Source: Anaerolineales bacterium (GTDB taxonomy: Bacteria > Chloroflexota > Anaerolineae > Anaerolineales > Villigracilaceae). Taken from it: 6,932 nucleotides of DNA. Where the stretch lies: positions 1 through 6,932 of the forward strand of contig JAICRQ010000183.1 in the NCBI GenBank assembly GCA_025966435.1, given 5' to 3'. Both the position numbers and the translations under genes were made by a program. The notes under the pieces were generated by a model. It searched no databases, had not been told where the DNA came from, and was given only the letters and a program-made list of their open reading frames with translations. Shown here piece by piece: positions 1 to 6,932 of the stretch (positions within the stretch are counted from its first letter, which is position 1; every line of letters starts with the position of its first letter).

Positions 1-947
<947 letters not shown>

Positions 948-1026
948 TCGACCAGTGTAATGCTCTCTATTCTTAGACTTCTGCTGGAAGGTTATTCTTT
1001 CGTTGGGGCTTTTCGTAATGGATGGA

Positions 1027-2358
1027 TTATGTCAAAGGACCTGTATGCTCATCCAGAATTTCGATGAGGGTGCGCGCCAGCTTTGCGGAGTCATGCCGCC
1101 AGGGGTAATTCGCATCGGTCAGGTCCGCGCAGTAGAGGCGCTTGTCTGTCATGATCTTTTCATCTGCCCGTACCCACTGTGCGCTTTCGTTGAGCTCGCC
1201 CTCATAATTGTCGTTACACAACACGATGTTGAAGAGCTGATCCCCAACGTGCTCTTCCAGTGCGTAAATATGGTCAGAGCAGGAATACAGATCTGTTTCG
1301 CCAGCCTGGGTGGCGATGTTGCAGACGTATATCTTTAAGGCGCGGCTGGCTTGGATCGCGCCGAGCAAATCCTGCACAAGCAGATTCGGCAAAAGACTTG
1401 TGTAGAGGCTTCCAGGGCCCACCACGATCATGTCTGAGTTGAGGATGGCATTCAGCGCAGGAGGGAACGCCGGAGCATCATTTGGTTCCAGCCAAAGTCG
1501 GCGGACTCGCCCCGCCGCTTTTGGAATGCTGCTTTCTCCTAAAACCCGCACCTGGTTGGGGACATTTGGCAGCTGCACATCTGCAACGAGCTTGACGTCA
1601 TGCAGCGTGGAGGGAAGGACACGTCCGCTCACCGAAAGCACCCTGCCTGATTCGGCAATCGCCTCTTCAAAACTGCCGGTGATGTCTGCCAGAGCCGTGA
1701 TAAACAGGTTTCCAAAGGAATGCCCATCCAGACCACTTGCGCCGCTGAAACGGTAACGGAATAACTGCGTAAGCATTTCCTCATCGTTGGATAACGCGGC
1801 AAGGCAATTACGGATATCCCCCGGCGGAAGGATGCCAAAACTCTCGCGTAAACGTCCTGAGGAGCCGCCGTCGTCCGCGACGGTCACAATGGCGGTCAGG
1901 TTACGGGTATACGTTTTCAAGCCGCGCAGGAGCGTCGACAATCCGTGCCCTCCACCCACCGTCACAATACGCGGGCCCCGCTCGCGGCGGCGGTAATTGG
2001 CGAGCTCATCCACCACAGCATGACCCGGACGGATAAAGGGGCTCATCAGAGAATGGTTGAAGCGGTAAATTCCGTAGGCAACCAGCCCGATCCCAATCCC
2101 GCTAAAGATGAGCACACGTAGCCCGCGCGGCAGTTCCCGCAGGGATATAAAGTCGATGATGGCCAGGAGAGCAGGGTTTGTAAAATCTGTCCGGTACAGG
2201 TTGAGGAGCAGGATTGCCAGCCCTATACCGAGAAACGTGATCCCTGCCAGCATGAAGAAGAACCAGCGTTTGATTCCCAAACCGGGCGCGAGCCACCGTC
2301 CCAGTTCACGGACGGTTTGCTTAAACCGTTCTCTTTCTGCCTTGCGTAAAGCGTCCAT
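1027..2358 (-). CDS. yvcK: YvcK/CofD-family protein (gluconeogenesis factor-like) with membrane anchor
   Basis: The 443-residue protein has a CofD/YvcK core preceded by a membrane anchor. Two hydrophobic segments lie at about residues 33-54 and 82-98, with a basic N-terminus. The core begins at ~130 with TVGGGHGLSTLLRGLK (133-148), then VADDGGSSGRLR (160-171), PPGDIRNCLAAL (178-189), DGHSFGNLF (211-219), VGPGSLYTSLLPN (313-325) and CNIATQAGETD (346-356). These are the family's nucleotide/phosphate-binding motifs. Bacillus YvcK is ~317 residues, and the extra ~125 here are the anchor. Relatives bind UDP-sugars, influence peptidoglycan synthesis and are required for growth on gluconeogenic carbon sources. 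CofD proper transfers phospholactate in F420 synthesis, but the membrane-anchored architecture favours YvcK. Both charged flanks and the motif-bearing domain are likely cytoplasmic. ATG 2358 is the only ATG before an upstream in-frame stop, and no Shine-Dalgarno sequence precedes it, so translation is probably leaderless. The gap gene follows on the same strand. Confidence 0.92.
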   Translation of the reverse strand: MDALRKAERERFKQTVRELGRWLAPGLGIKRWFFFMLAGITFLGIGLAILLLNLYRTDFTNPALLAIIDFISLRELPRGLRVLIFSGIGIGLVAYGIYRFNHSLMSPFIRPGHAVVDELANYRRRERGPRIVTVGGGHGLSTLLRGLKTYTRNLTAIVTVADDGGSSGRLRESFGILPPGDIRNCLAALSNDEEMLTQLFRYRFSGASGLDGHSFGNLFITALADITGSFEEAIAESGRVLSVSGRVLPSTLHDVKLVADVQLPNVPNQVRVLGESSIPKAAGRVRRLWLEPNDAPAFPPALNAILNSDMIVVGPGSLYTSLLPNLLVQDLLGAIQASRALKIYVCNIATQAGETDLYSCSDHIYALEEHVGDQLFNIVLCNDNYEGELNESAQWVRADEKIMTDKRLYCADLTDANYPWRHDSAKLARTLIEILDEHTGPLT

Positions 2359-2364
2359 ACGAGG

Positions 2365-2393
2365 AGTGTAGCAGGGAGAGTAGGAAGAGTCAA
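2365..2393 (-). promoter_or_regulatory. yvcK promoter, predicted leaderless
   Basis: On the minus strand TTGACT (2393-2388), a 17-base spacer and TACACT (2370-2365) form a good sigma-70-type promoter. TG one base upstream of the -10 makes it extended as well. The last base of the -10 is six bases before the ATG, so the expected start site, about seven bases downstream, falls on or next to the A of the start codon. No Shine-Dalgarno sequence is present, which agrees with a leaderless transcript. Confidence 0.7.
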
Positions 2394-2434
2394 TTGTCCG
2401 CCGCTATTGTGCAAAGCAGAGCACATCTTCTGCT

Positions 2435-2496
2435 GACCCCAAATACACCCCAAAATCTGGCGGTCATGAATCTCTACAAGCTGTATTTAGGGGGTC
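2435..2496. repeat. Bulged inverted repeat, arms 2435-2447 and 2482-2496
   Basis: The left arm GACCCCAAATACA pairs with the right arm TGTATTTAGGGGGTC over all 13 bases, with a two-base bulge in the right arm. The loop is 34 bases. It sits between the yvcK promoter and the TATAAT box of the ROK-like remnant. It could be an operator, a transcript hairpin or the ends of a small decayed element; nothing in the sequence decides between these. Confidence 0.45.
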
Positions 2497-2521
2497 GCCC
2501 ATCCATAGGTGTGAGGTCAGG

Positions 2522-2527
2522 TATAAT
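2522..2527 (+). promoter_or_regulatory. Perfect TATAAT -10 box before the ROK-like remnant
   Basis: TATAAT ends eight bases before the ATG at 2535, the spacing that would place the start site at or beside that ATG. No good -35 is found 16-18 bases upstream and there is no TG extension. If it was functional, the downstream frame was leaderless, like yvcK. Confidence 0.35.
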
Positions 2528-2534
2528 TATGGGC

Positions 2535-2810
2535 ATGAGTCACATCGTAGCAGCCGGCATCGGCGGAACTCATATCCGCGTTGTTCTAAACGAACCGAGT
2601 ACCAAACCGATTATTGCCCACCAGCGAAGGCAGAGGCGTGATCAGCCACTGGTGCCGGCTAACGGACTTACCCGGTATGGGAAGGGAACTTGGGCATACA
2701 TGCGGATGAGGATTGTTGGAAAGCAGGATATCAACTCCTTGCCTTCTGCGCGCGACGCGCTATGGGCGGCGACCAAGTGGTGGACAGCGGACCGTCTTAC
2801 GACGGGCTAA
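2535..2810 (+). pseudogene. Probable remnant of a ROK-family sugar kinase
   Basis: From ATG 2535 the frame begins MSHIVAAGIGGTHIRVVLNE and continues with STKPIIAHQR. This resembles the N-terminus of ROK/glucokinase proteins, where a glycine-rich phosphate-binding loop (DxGGT) is followed by a beta hairpin and a 'PIAHxR'-like segment. After about residue 32 the similarity stops: the rest, up to TAA at 2810, is rich in Arg, Trp and Thr and contains no recognisable sugar-kinase motif. ROK kinases are ~300 residues, against 91 here, and the conserved aspartate before GGT is glycine (GIGGT). I read this as a decayed gene with deletions and frameshifts, but a short unrelated protein cannot be excluded. 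A TATAAT box lies directly upstream. The frame is open upstream to 2394, but that extension has no family similarity. Confidence 0.45.
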
Positions 2811-2924
2811 TTTATTTCATTTAACGCAATCCATTATCGGCGAACACAAAACGTGCCGCGTGGTGCCCGCATCTCAACGAGCAGGCATCACGAAACGTCG
2901 TCATTTATCTATAAGAAGTTTCTC

Positions 2925-2930
2925 AAGGAG
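2925..2930 (+). promoter_or_regulatory. Shine-Dalgarno site of the aminotransferase
   Basis: AAGGAG followed by a five-base spacer and ATG at 2936. It supports this start over any other in-frame codon. Confidence 0.75.
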
Positions 2931-2935
2931 TTCGT

Positions 2936-4264
2936 ATGAATAAGCTAAATCTGCCGGGCCCCAGGGCTCAGGCGCTGATTGAACGTGATCGAAAGGTGAT
3001 CTCGTCTTCGTACCCGCGTGGCTATCCGTTTGTGATGGACCATGGCAGAGGGGTCGAGGTGTGGGACCCGGATGGGAATCGCTTTATTGATTTTATGTCT
3101 GGCATTGCTGTGCTTTCCACGGGGCATGCCAACCCGAGAGTCGTAAGAGCCGTGCAATGTGCGGCGGAAAAATTCCTGCATATCTCGTCAGACTTTTATC
3201 ATGAGGGCTGGGTTCGCCTGAGCGAAAAACTGGACGAGATCGCGCCTTTTGAAGAAGGGGCAAAAACTTTCCTCACCAATTCAGGGACAGAAGCTGTAGA
3301 GACAGCCATCAAACTGGCAAAATTCCATACGAAGCGTCACAACTTCATCGGGTTCTTCGGTGCCTTCCACGGGCGGACGATGGGCTCGGTCGCCTTTACA
3401 GCCAGCAAGCCTCATTATCATCGCGGCTTTTACCCGCTCATGCCCGGCGTGACGCACGTCCCGTTCCCCGATCCCTATCGACCCATTCTCGAGCGCAGAT
3501 CTGGCGAAGATTATGGCGAGACTGTTGTCCGTTTCATTGAGGAGGAGATCTTCGGGCATAACGTGCCAGGCGATGAGATCGCCGGGATCCTCGTCGAACC
3601 GATTCAGGGCGAGGGCGGATACGTTGTCCCGCCGGATGGCTTCTTTCCTGCCCTAAGAAAGCTGTGCAATAAGTATGGCATTATGTTAATTGCAGACGAA
3701 GTGCAAAGCGGCATGGGGCGCACTGGCAAATGGTGGGCGATCGAACATTTCGGCGTTGAACCAGATATCATTACCTCCGCCAAAGGGATCGCATCCGGTC
3801 TGCCGCTGGGTGCCTGCATTGCCCGCGAATCTGTGATGGATTGGCCGAAAGGCACGCATGGCAACACCTATGGCGGCAACCCTGTTTCCTGCGCGGCGTC
3901 TTTAGCGACCATTGAATTAATCGAGGAGAGCTACATGGCGAATGCTGCCGATGTTGGTGAGTATACGAGGGACGCACTGGAAGAAATCCAAGCGCGCCAT
4001 CCCTCGATCGGGGATGTTCGCGGTAAAGGCTTGATGATCGGCATCGAATTTGTAAAAGACAAGAGCACCAAGGAGCCGAATGAGGGCATTCGGGATATGG
4101 TTGAGAAATACGGCTTCGAGCACGGGTTGTTACTGCTGGGCTGCGGCAAATCTGTGATCCGCCTTGCGCCGCCGCTCTGTATCACAAAGCAGGAGATCGA
4201 CGAAGGACTGGAGATCTTCGAGCATGCCCTAACTCTGGCAGAGCAGGAACAAGGGCTTTCATAA
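2936..4264 (+). CDS. Class III PLP-dependent aminotransferase (acetylornithine/4-aminobutyrate family)
   Basis: The 442-residue cytosolic enzyme is of normal fold-type I length. It would transfer an amino group between an amino acid (typically an omega-amine such as 4-aminobutyrate, ornithine or acetylornithine) and a 2-oxo acid. The PLP phosphate contact TNSGTEA is at 114-120 and the ring-stacking region GAFHGRT at 142-148. E221-P222 begins EPIQGEGG, D254 in IADEVQSGMGRTG pairs with the pyridine nitrogen, and K283 in SAKGIASGLPLG is the Schiff-base lysine. HGNTYGGNPVSCAA (308-321) closes the site. The N-terminus, with LPGP and ERD near residues 6-18 and SSYPRGYPFVMDHG at 24-37, resembles the bacterial/archaeal group annotated as GABA aminotransferase. 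That group also includes amino acid racemases described from Pyrococcus, so substrate and even reaction type are open. The start is fixed by AAGGAG. A strong terminator begins six bases after the stop, so this is probably a single-gene transcript. Confidence 0.93.
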   Translation: MNKLNLPGPRAQALIERDRKVISSSYPRGYPFVMDHGRGVEVWDPDGNRFIDFMSGIAVLSTGHANPRVVRAVQCAAEKFLHISSDFYHEGWVRLSEKLDEIAPFEEGAKTFLTNSGTEAVETAIKLAKFHTKRHNFIGFFGAFHGRTMGSVAFTASKPHYHRGFYPLMPGVTHVPFPDPYRPILERRSGEDYGETVVRFIEEEIFGHNVPGDEIAGILVEPIQGEGGYVVPPDGFFPALRKLCNKYGIMLIADEVQSGMGRTGKWWAIEHFGVEPDIITSAKGIASGLPLGACIARESVMDWPKGTHGNTYGGNPVSCAASLATIELIEESYMANAADVGEYTRDALEEIQARHPSIGDVRGKGLMIGIEFVKDKSTKEPNEGIRDMVEKYGFEHGLLLLGCGKSVIRLAPPLCITKQEIDEGLEIFEHALTLAEQEQGLS

Positions 4265-4270
4265 AGAATT

Positions 4271-4314
4271 ACGAATCAAAAAGGCTGTTCTCTCGAACAG
4301 CCTTTTTGATTCGT
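4271..4314 (+). terminator. Strong symmetric intrinsic terminator
   Basis: Two perfectly complementary 20-base arms (4271-4290 and 4295-4314) flank a four-base TCTC loop. The GC-rich core GGCTGTTC/GAACAGCC is bounded by five A on the left and five T on the right. It therefore has a U-tract in either direction and could stop transcription on both strands. It begins six bases after the aminotransferase stop codon and separates that gene from the sensor kinase. Confidence 0.92.
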
Positions 4315-4328
4315 CCGTCAATCAGCGG

Positions 4329-4337
4329 TGATAAAAT
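4329..4337 (+). promoter_or_regulatory. Putative extended -10 promoter of the sensor kinase gene
   Basis: TGATAAAAT has TG one base upstream of TAAAAT (five of six matches to TATAAT). The only -35-like hexamer, TTGATT at 4306-4311, is 20 bases away and lies inside the terminator arm, so it is unlikely to count. A start near 4344 would give a very short leader before ATG 4351. The preceding terminator makes a separate promoter here necessary. Confidence 0.45.
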
Positions 4338-4350
4338 TGCACCAGGTCCC

Positions 4351-5883
4351 ATGATGCTCCCCGATTTCCGCGTTCGACAGCGCGATTATCTCCTCGAAAT
4401 ATCCCGTGCCCTCACCCAGGAACTCGACCTGGAGAAGCTGTTGGCGCGCATTCTACGCATTGCCATTGAGATGCTGGCGGGCCAGGCAGGGATTATCGCG
4501 CTGAAAGAGGATGGGTGGCGCGTCGCCGCCGTCCACGGGATCGCACCGGCGTTCCTCAGCTACCTCACGCCTCTTCTAGCCGAAGAAAATGTCCGCGAGC
4601 TGAATGTGACCGAGCTGAACCGCATGTTGAAGGAGTTGACCTACACTGCCAGCATGGGTCTCCTCAACGGCACAGCATTGCCGCTCGCGACGCACGGTCA
4701 GGTGATCGGGGTCATCTTCATCTTCCGCAATTATGCGGATCTCTTCACGCCTAATGACCGTGTCCTCCTGCAATCCTTTGCTGACCAGGCTGCCATCGCG
4801 GTGTATAACGCGCGGCTGTACGGTCAGGTCTCATACGAAAAGCAGCGGCTGGATGCGCTGCTCGACTCTGCGGCGGACGGCATTCTCATCCTCAATGCCG
4901 ACCTCACCATCGAACGCGTGAATGATGCCTTTGAGCGAATCTACGGAAGGACTCACGATGAACTGGTCAGTCTTTCCCACGATGAGATCATCCGTTGGGA
5001 CGGCGACCCGCAGGGCTCCACGCTGAACGAAGCCATTGCAAATGGCTGGCCGCTCACACCGAATGCCACCCTCTATGTGGAAGGCGATCTGGAGCGCCCA
5101 CTGCCCCCTCCGCTTCCTGTGGGCATCACATACGCGCCATTGCTTTCCGTCGAGGGCAAGCTGCGCAATATCATCGTCTCGGTGCGAGATATCACCCACT
5201 TCCGAACGGCGGATGAGGTCAAATCTACGTTTATTTCGATTGTGAGCCATGAACTGCGCACGCCAGTCGCGCTTATTAAGGGCTACGCCTCTACACTCCG
5301 CCGCGACGATGCGAAATGGGATAAACATACTATCACTGACTCTCTTGCCGTCATCGAGGAAGAAGCGGATCGCCTGAGCAAAATGATCGATGATCTTCTT
5401 GACGCCTCACGGCTGCAGGCAGGCGGATTGAGCCTCAGCCGGGGTGATGTATCGCTGCCCGCCCTGGCAAAACGTGTGGCAGAAAAACTTGCCACGCAGA
5501 CCAATCAACACACCATTGTGACCGATTTCCCGGATTACTTCCCCATCATCCTTGCCGATGAAACACGCATCGAGCAGGTGGTGATCAACCTCGTCTCGAA
5601 TGCCCTTAAGTATGCACCAGCCGGAGAAATACGGATCGCCGGACAAGTCCGTGCAGAACAGGTGATCATCTGCGTCAGTGATGAAGGACCTGGCATCGAA
5701 GCCAAGGACCTGCCGCACATCTTCGACCGTTTCTATCGCTCGACGAAAGCGGTCAAACACACGAAAGGCGCGGGGCTGGGGCTTTATCTCGCCCGCGCGA
5801 TCGTCGAAGCCCACGGCGGGCGCATCTGGGCAGACCCGAAGCCTGACTCGGGGGCGAGACTGTGCTTCTCCCTGCCGCGTTAA
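4351..5883 (+). CDS. Soluble GAF-PAS sensor histidine kinase
   Basis: The 510-residue two-component kinase has no membrane segment or signal peptide, so it should sense a cytoplasmic cue. In order: an N-terminal helix (~5-30), a GAF domain (~25-155), a PAS domain starting near QRLDALLDSAADGILILN (165-182) and ending near 280, a HisKA dimerisation/phosphoacceptor domain with H300 in SIVSHELRTP, and a HATPase_c domain. The ATP-binding motifs are all intact: N box INLVSNALKYAP (N417), G1 DEGPGI (D444), F box IFDRFYRS and G2 GAGLGLYL (473-480). The kinase should therefore be active. The frame is open further upstream to a TTG at 4306, but that lies inside the terminator. ATG 4351, or the adjacent ATG 4354, begins where family similarity starts and lies just after an extended -10. 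The upstream ribosome site is weak (CAGGT). No response regulator gene is adjacent in the window, so the partner and signal are unknown. Confidence 0.92.
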   Translation: MMLPDFRVRQRDYLLEISRALTQELDLEKLLARILRIAIEMLAGQAGIIALKEDGWRVAAVHGIAPAFLSYLTPLLAEENVRELNVTELNRMLKELTYTASMGLLNGTALPLATHGQVIGVIFIFRNYADLFTPNDRVLLQSFADQAAIAVYNARLYGQVSYEKQRLDALLDSAADGILILNADLTIERVNDAFERIYGRTHDELVSLSHDEIIRWDGDPQGSTLNEAIANGWPLTPNATLYVEGDLERPLPPPLPVGITYAPLLSVEGKLRNIIVSVRDITHFRTADEVKSTFISIVSHELRTPVALIKGYASTLRRDDAKWDKHTITDSLAVIEEEADRLSKMIDDLLDASRLQAGGLSLSRGDVSLPALAKRVAEKLATQTNQHTIVTDFPDYFPIILADETRIEQVVINLVSNALKYAPAGEIRIAGQVRAEQVIICVSDEGPGIEAKDLPHIFDRFYRSTKAVKHTKGAGLGLYLARAIVEAHGGRIWADPKPDSGARLCFSLPR

Positions 5884-5999
5884 TCATTAGACAGGCCGGA
5901 CAAGTTTTATAGAAGACAAAACAGCCTTGTAGCCCCTGGCGCGCCTAACAGACATTAACCACTTCCCCTCTTGAAACCTGCCAAGTCTTAATGCCCAGA

Positions 6000-6008
6000 T
6001 GGTACAAT
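6000..6008 (+). promoter_or_regulatory. Putative extended -10 promoter of the M3 peptidase gene
   Basis: TGGTACAAT has TG one base upstream of TACAAT (five of six matches). No convincing -35 lies at 16-18 bases; TTGAAA at 5971-5976 is 26 bases away. A start near 6015 would give a leader of about 70 bases containing the 6042-6057 palindrome. The 203-bp gap before the gene has no other promoter-like sequence, and no hairpin terminator is visible after the kinase stop. Confidence 0.4.
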
Positions 6009-6041
6009 CGAATTAACGGATGCAACGCTTCAGGAGTCATT

Positions 6042-6057
6042 AGTCGCCGCGGCGACT
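6042..6057. repeat. 16-bp perfect palindrome in the putative pepF leader
   Basis: AGTCGCCGCGGCGACT is its own reverse complement. It lies 29 bases before the pepF start and downstream of the putative -10. It could be an operator for a dimeric regulator, or a cruciform; with no loop it is a poor RNA hairpin unless the central bases open. Confidence 0.5.
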
Positions 6058-6086
6058 CGTCCGTAACCCAAGGAATGGAAAGAGAT

Positions 6087-6932
6087 ATGCCAACCAAAGT
6101 TCCCGTTCGAAGCAAACTTGATAAAAAGTTTACATGGAACGCCAAAAGCGTTTTTCCATCCGATGAAGCCTGGGAAAATGAAATTAAGCAGATCTGCGAA
6201 GATATTTCCAGGATCAAACAATTTCAGGGACGATTGGCAGAAGGTCCATCCTTTCTGGTGGAGGCGCTGGAAGCAGTCTCTGAGCTGGTCTCCTGTGCCC
6301 AGAAAGCGTTCATGTACGCCGGATTTTCGTATGCCGTTGATACCACCGACCAGCACGCCGCGGGCATGCGCAGCAAAGCCCAGGGCGTCTATGGGCAGGT
6401 TCTTTCTGCTGTTGCCTTTCTACAGCCCGAAATCCTAGCTATTGGAAGAGAGAAGCTCGACGAATGGATGAACCAGCCTTCCGGCGAAAAGCTGGCGATG
6501 TATAAACATTCCTTCGACGATCTCTTTCGCCGGCAGGCACATGTGCGTTCCGCGGAAGTGGAAGAAATTCTGGGACTGGTGAGCGATCCGCTGCAAGGAC
6601 CCTCCAATTCGACCAGTATGCTGACCGATGCGGATTTCAAGTTCAAGCCCGTGAAGGATCACGAGGGTAGGGAACTCGATCTTGCCCAGGGTACGATCAG
6701 CAAGCTGATGCACCACCCGGATCGCAAAACTCGGCGCAGGGCGTACGAACATTACATGGATAAATACATCGAGCACAAGAATACACTCGCCAGCAACCTG
6801 GCACATTCCATCAAAGCGAACGTCTTCTATATGCGGGCACGAAAGCATGAGTCGTCACTCGCCGCCGCGTTGTTTGATTTGAACATCCCCACGGATGTGT
6901 TTCATAACTTAATTGATACATTCAAGAAGAAC
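6087..6932 (+). CDS. pepF: Oligoendopeptidase F-like M3 metallopeptidase, 3' part beyond window
   Basis: PepF-type M3 peptidases are zinc enzymes, usually cytosolic, that cut short peptides. The 282 codons run open to the window edge, against ~600 for the full family, so the HExxH zinc site is not in view. The visible part matches the family's N-terminal helical region: a start with FTWNAKSVFPSDEAWE (15-30), the RLxEG-like segment RLAEGPSF (48-55) and the helical stretch that follows. Later come the conserved LVSDPLQGPSNSTSMLTDAD (179-198), HHPDRKTRRRAYEHYMD (217-233) and ANVFYMRARKHESSLAAALF (248-267). There is no signal peptide. ATG 6087 is preferred because family similarity starts there and AAGGA (6070-6074) lies 12 bases upstream. 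ATG 6075 is in frame but almost touches that site, and ATG 5991 would precede the putative promoter. The gene stands alone in this window after the kinase. Confidence 0.92.
   Translation, partial: MPTKVPVRSKLDKKFTWNAKSVFPSDEAWENEIKQICEDISRIKQFQGRLAEGPSFLVEALEAVSELVSCAQKAFMYAGFSYAVDTTDQHAAGMRSKAQGVYGQVLSAVAFLQPEILAIGREKLDEWMNQPSGEKLAMYKHSFDDLFRRQAHVRSAEVEEILGLVSDPLQGPSNSTSMLTDADFKFKPVKDHEGRELDLAQGTISKLMHHPDRKTRRRAYEHYMDKYIEHKNTLASNLAHSIKANVFYMRARKHESSLAAALFDLNIPTDVFHNLIDTFKKN

Larger units (their letters stand above)
2359..2935. other. 577-bp divergent intergenic region without an intact gene
   Basis: This gap separates yvcK (minus) from the aminotransferase (plus). From left to right it holds the yvcK promoter (2365-2393), a bulged inverted repeat (2435-2496), a TATAAT box (2522-2527), a degenerate ROK-kinase-like frame (2535-2810) and about 125 bases leading to the aminotransferase start. 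In the last stretch I see only a weak TATAAG box (2910-2915) and the Shine-Dalgarno site. All three plus-strand frames between 2600 and 2935 are broken or featureless, which is consistent with decayed coding DNA. Confidence 0.6.

Noticed and set aside
1003..1338. 111-codon plus-strand frame over the end of yvcK
   Set aside because: It lies antisense to conserved YvcK coding sequence and has no ribosome binding site or recognisable domain.
2713..2943. 76-codon plus-strand frame overlapping the aminotransferase start
   Set aside because: It is rich in Arg and Ser, has no motif or ribosome site, and overlaps the well-supported start of the next gene.
4306..4350. TTG start giving the kinase 15 more residues
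   Set aside because: The codon lies inside the right arm of the terminator, upstream of the likely promoter, and the extra residues have no family similarity.
4831..5328. 165-codon minus-strand frame within the kinase
   Set aside because: It is antisense to the PAS and HisKA coding region, whose motifs are intact; there is no sign of an independent gene.
5407..5814. 135-codon minus-strand frame within the kinase ATPase domain
   Set aside because: It is antisense to the conserved N, G1, F and G2 boxes; it is a shadow of the real gene.
5938..5945. GGCGCGCC palindrome after the kinase gene
   Set aside because: An eight-base GC palindrome is expected by chance in DNA of this composition, and no structure or repeat surrounds it.
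5991..6086. Earlier in-frame ATGs for pepF (5991 and 6075)
   Set aside because: ATG 5991 precedes the putative -10 and has no ribosome site; ATG 6075 almost touches the AAGGA site; family similarity begins at 6087.
6435..6848. 137-codon minus-strand frame within pepF
   Set aside because: It is antisense to conserved M3 peptidase sequence and has no independent support.

Overview
The window most resembles a chromosomal housekeeping region of a Chloroflexota bacterium, probably class Anaerolineae. This is an inference from the style of the proteins: a CofD/YvcK protein with an N-terminal membrane anchor, a soluble GAF-PAS histidine kinase, a PepF-type M3 peptidase and a moderately GC-rich composition. 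No rRNA or other phylogenetic marker is present to prove it. There is no sign of a phage, an insertion sequence, a CRISPR array or a tRNA.

Layout. The left third is on the minus strand. A YvcK/CofD-family gene (1027-2358) is followed downstream by a glyceraldehyde-3-phosphate dehydrogenase gene (1-873, its 3' end cut by the window edge). The right two thirds are on the plus strand: a class III PLP-dependent aminotransferase (2936-4264), a perfect 20-bp-stem intrinsic terminator (4271-4314), a GAF-PAS-HisKA-HATPase sensor kinase (4351-5883), and the first 282 codons of an oligoendopeptidase F-like M3 metallopeptidase (6087-6932, cut by the window edge). Between the two divergent blocks lies a 577-bp gap (2359-2935). 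It holds the yvcK promoter, a bulged inverted repeat, and a short degenerate reading frame whose first ~30 residues look like the N-terminus of a ROK-family sugar kinase.

How the genes relate. YvcK proteins are known in Bacillus and other bacteria as factors for growth on gluconeogenic carbon sources and for envelope synthesis, and GAPDH is the reversible step shared by glycolysis and gluconeogenesis. Their co-orientation therefore makes metabolic sense, but each gene appears to have its own promoter. The aminotransferase, kinase and peptidase look like separate transcription units. No response regulator for the kinase is in view.

The most informative non-coding signals are: a well-formed promoter whose expected start site falls on the yvcK start codon and that lacks any Shine-Dalgarno sequence, suggesting a leaderless mRNA; an operator-like inverted repeat overlapping the putative gap -10; the very symmetric terminator; and a 16-bp perfect palindrome in the putative pepF leader. 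I do not see a convincing undescribed multi-gene system here. The findings are regulatory and evolutionary details.
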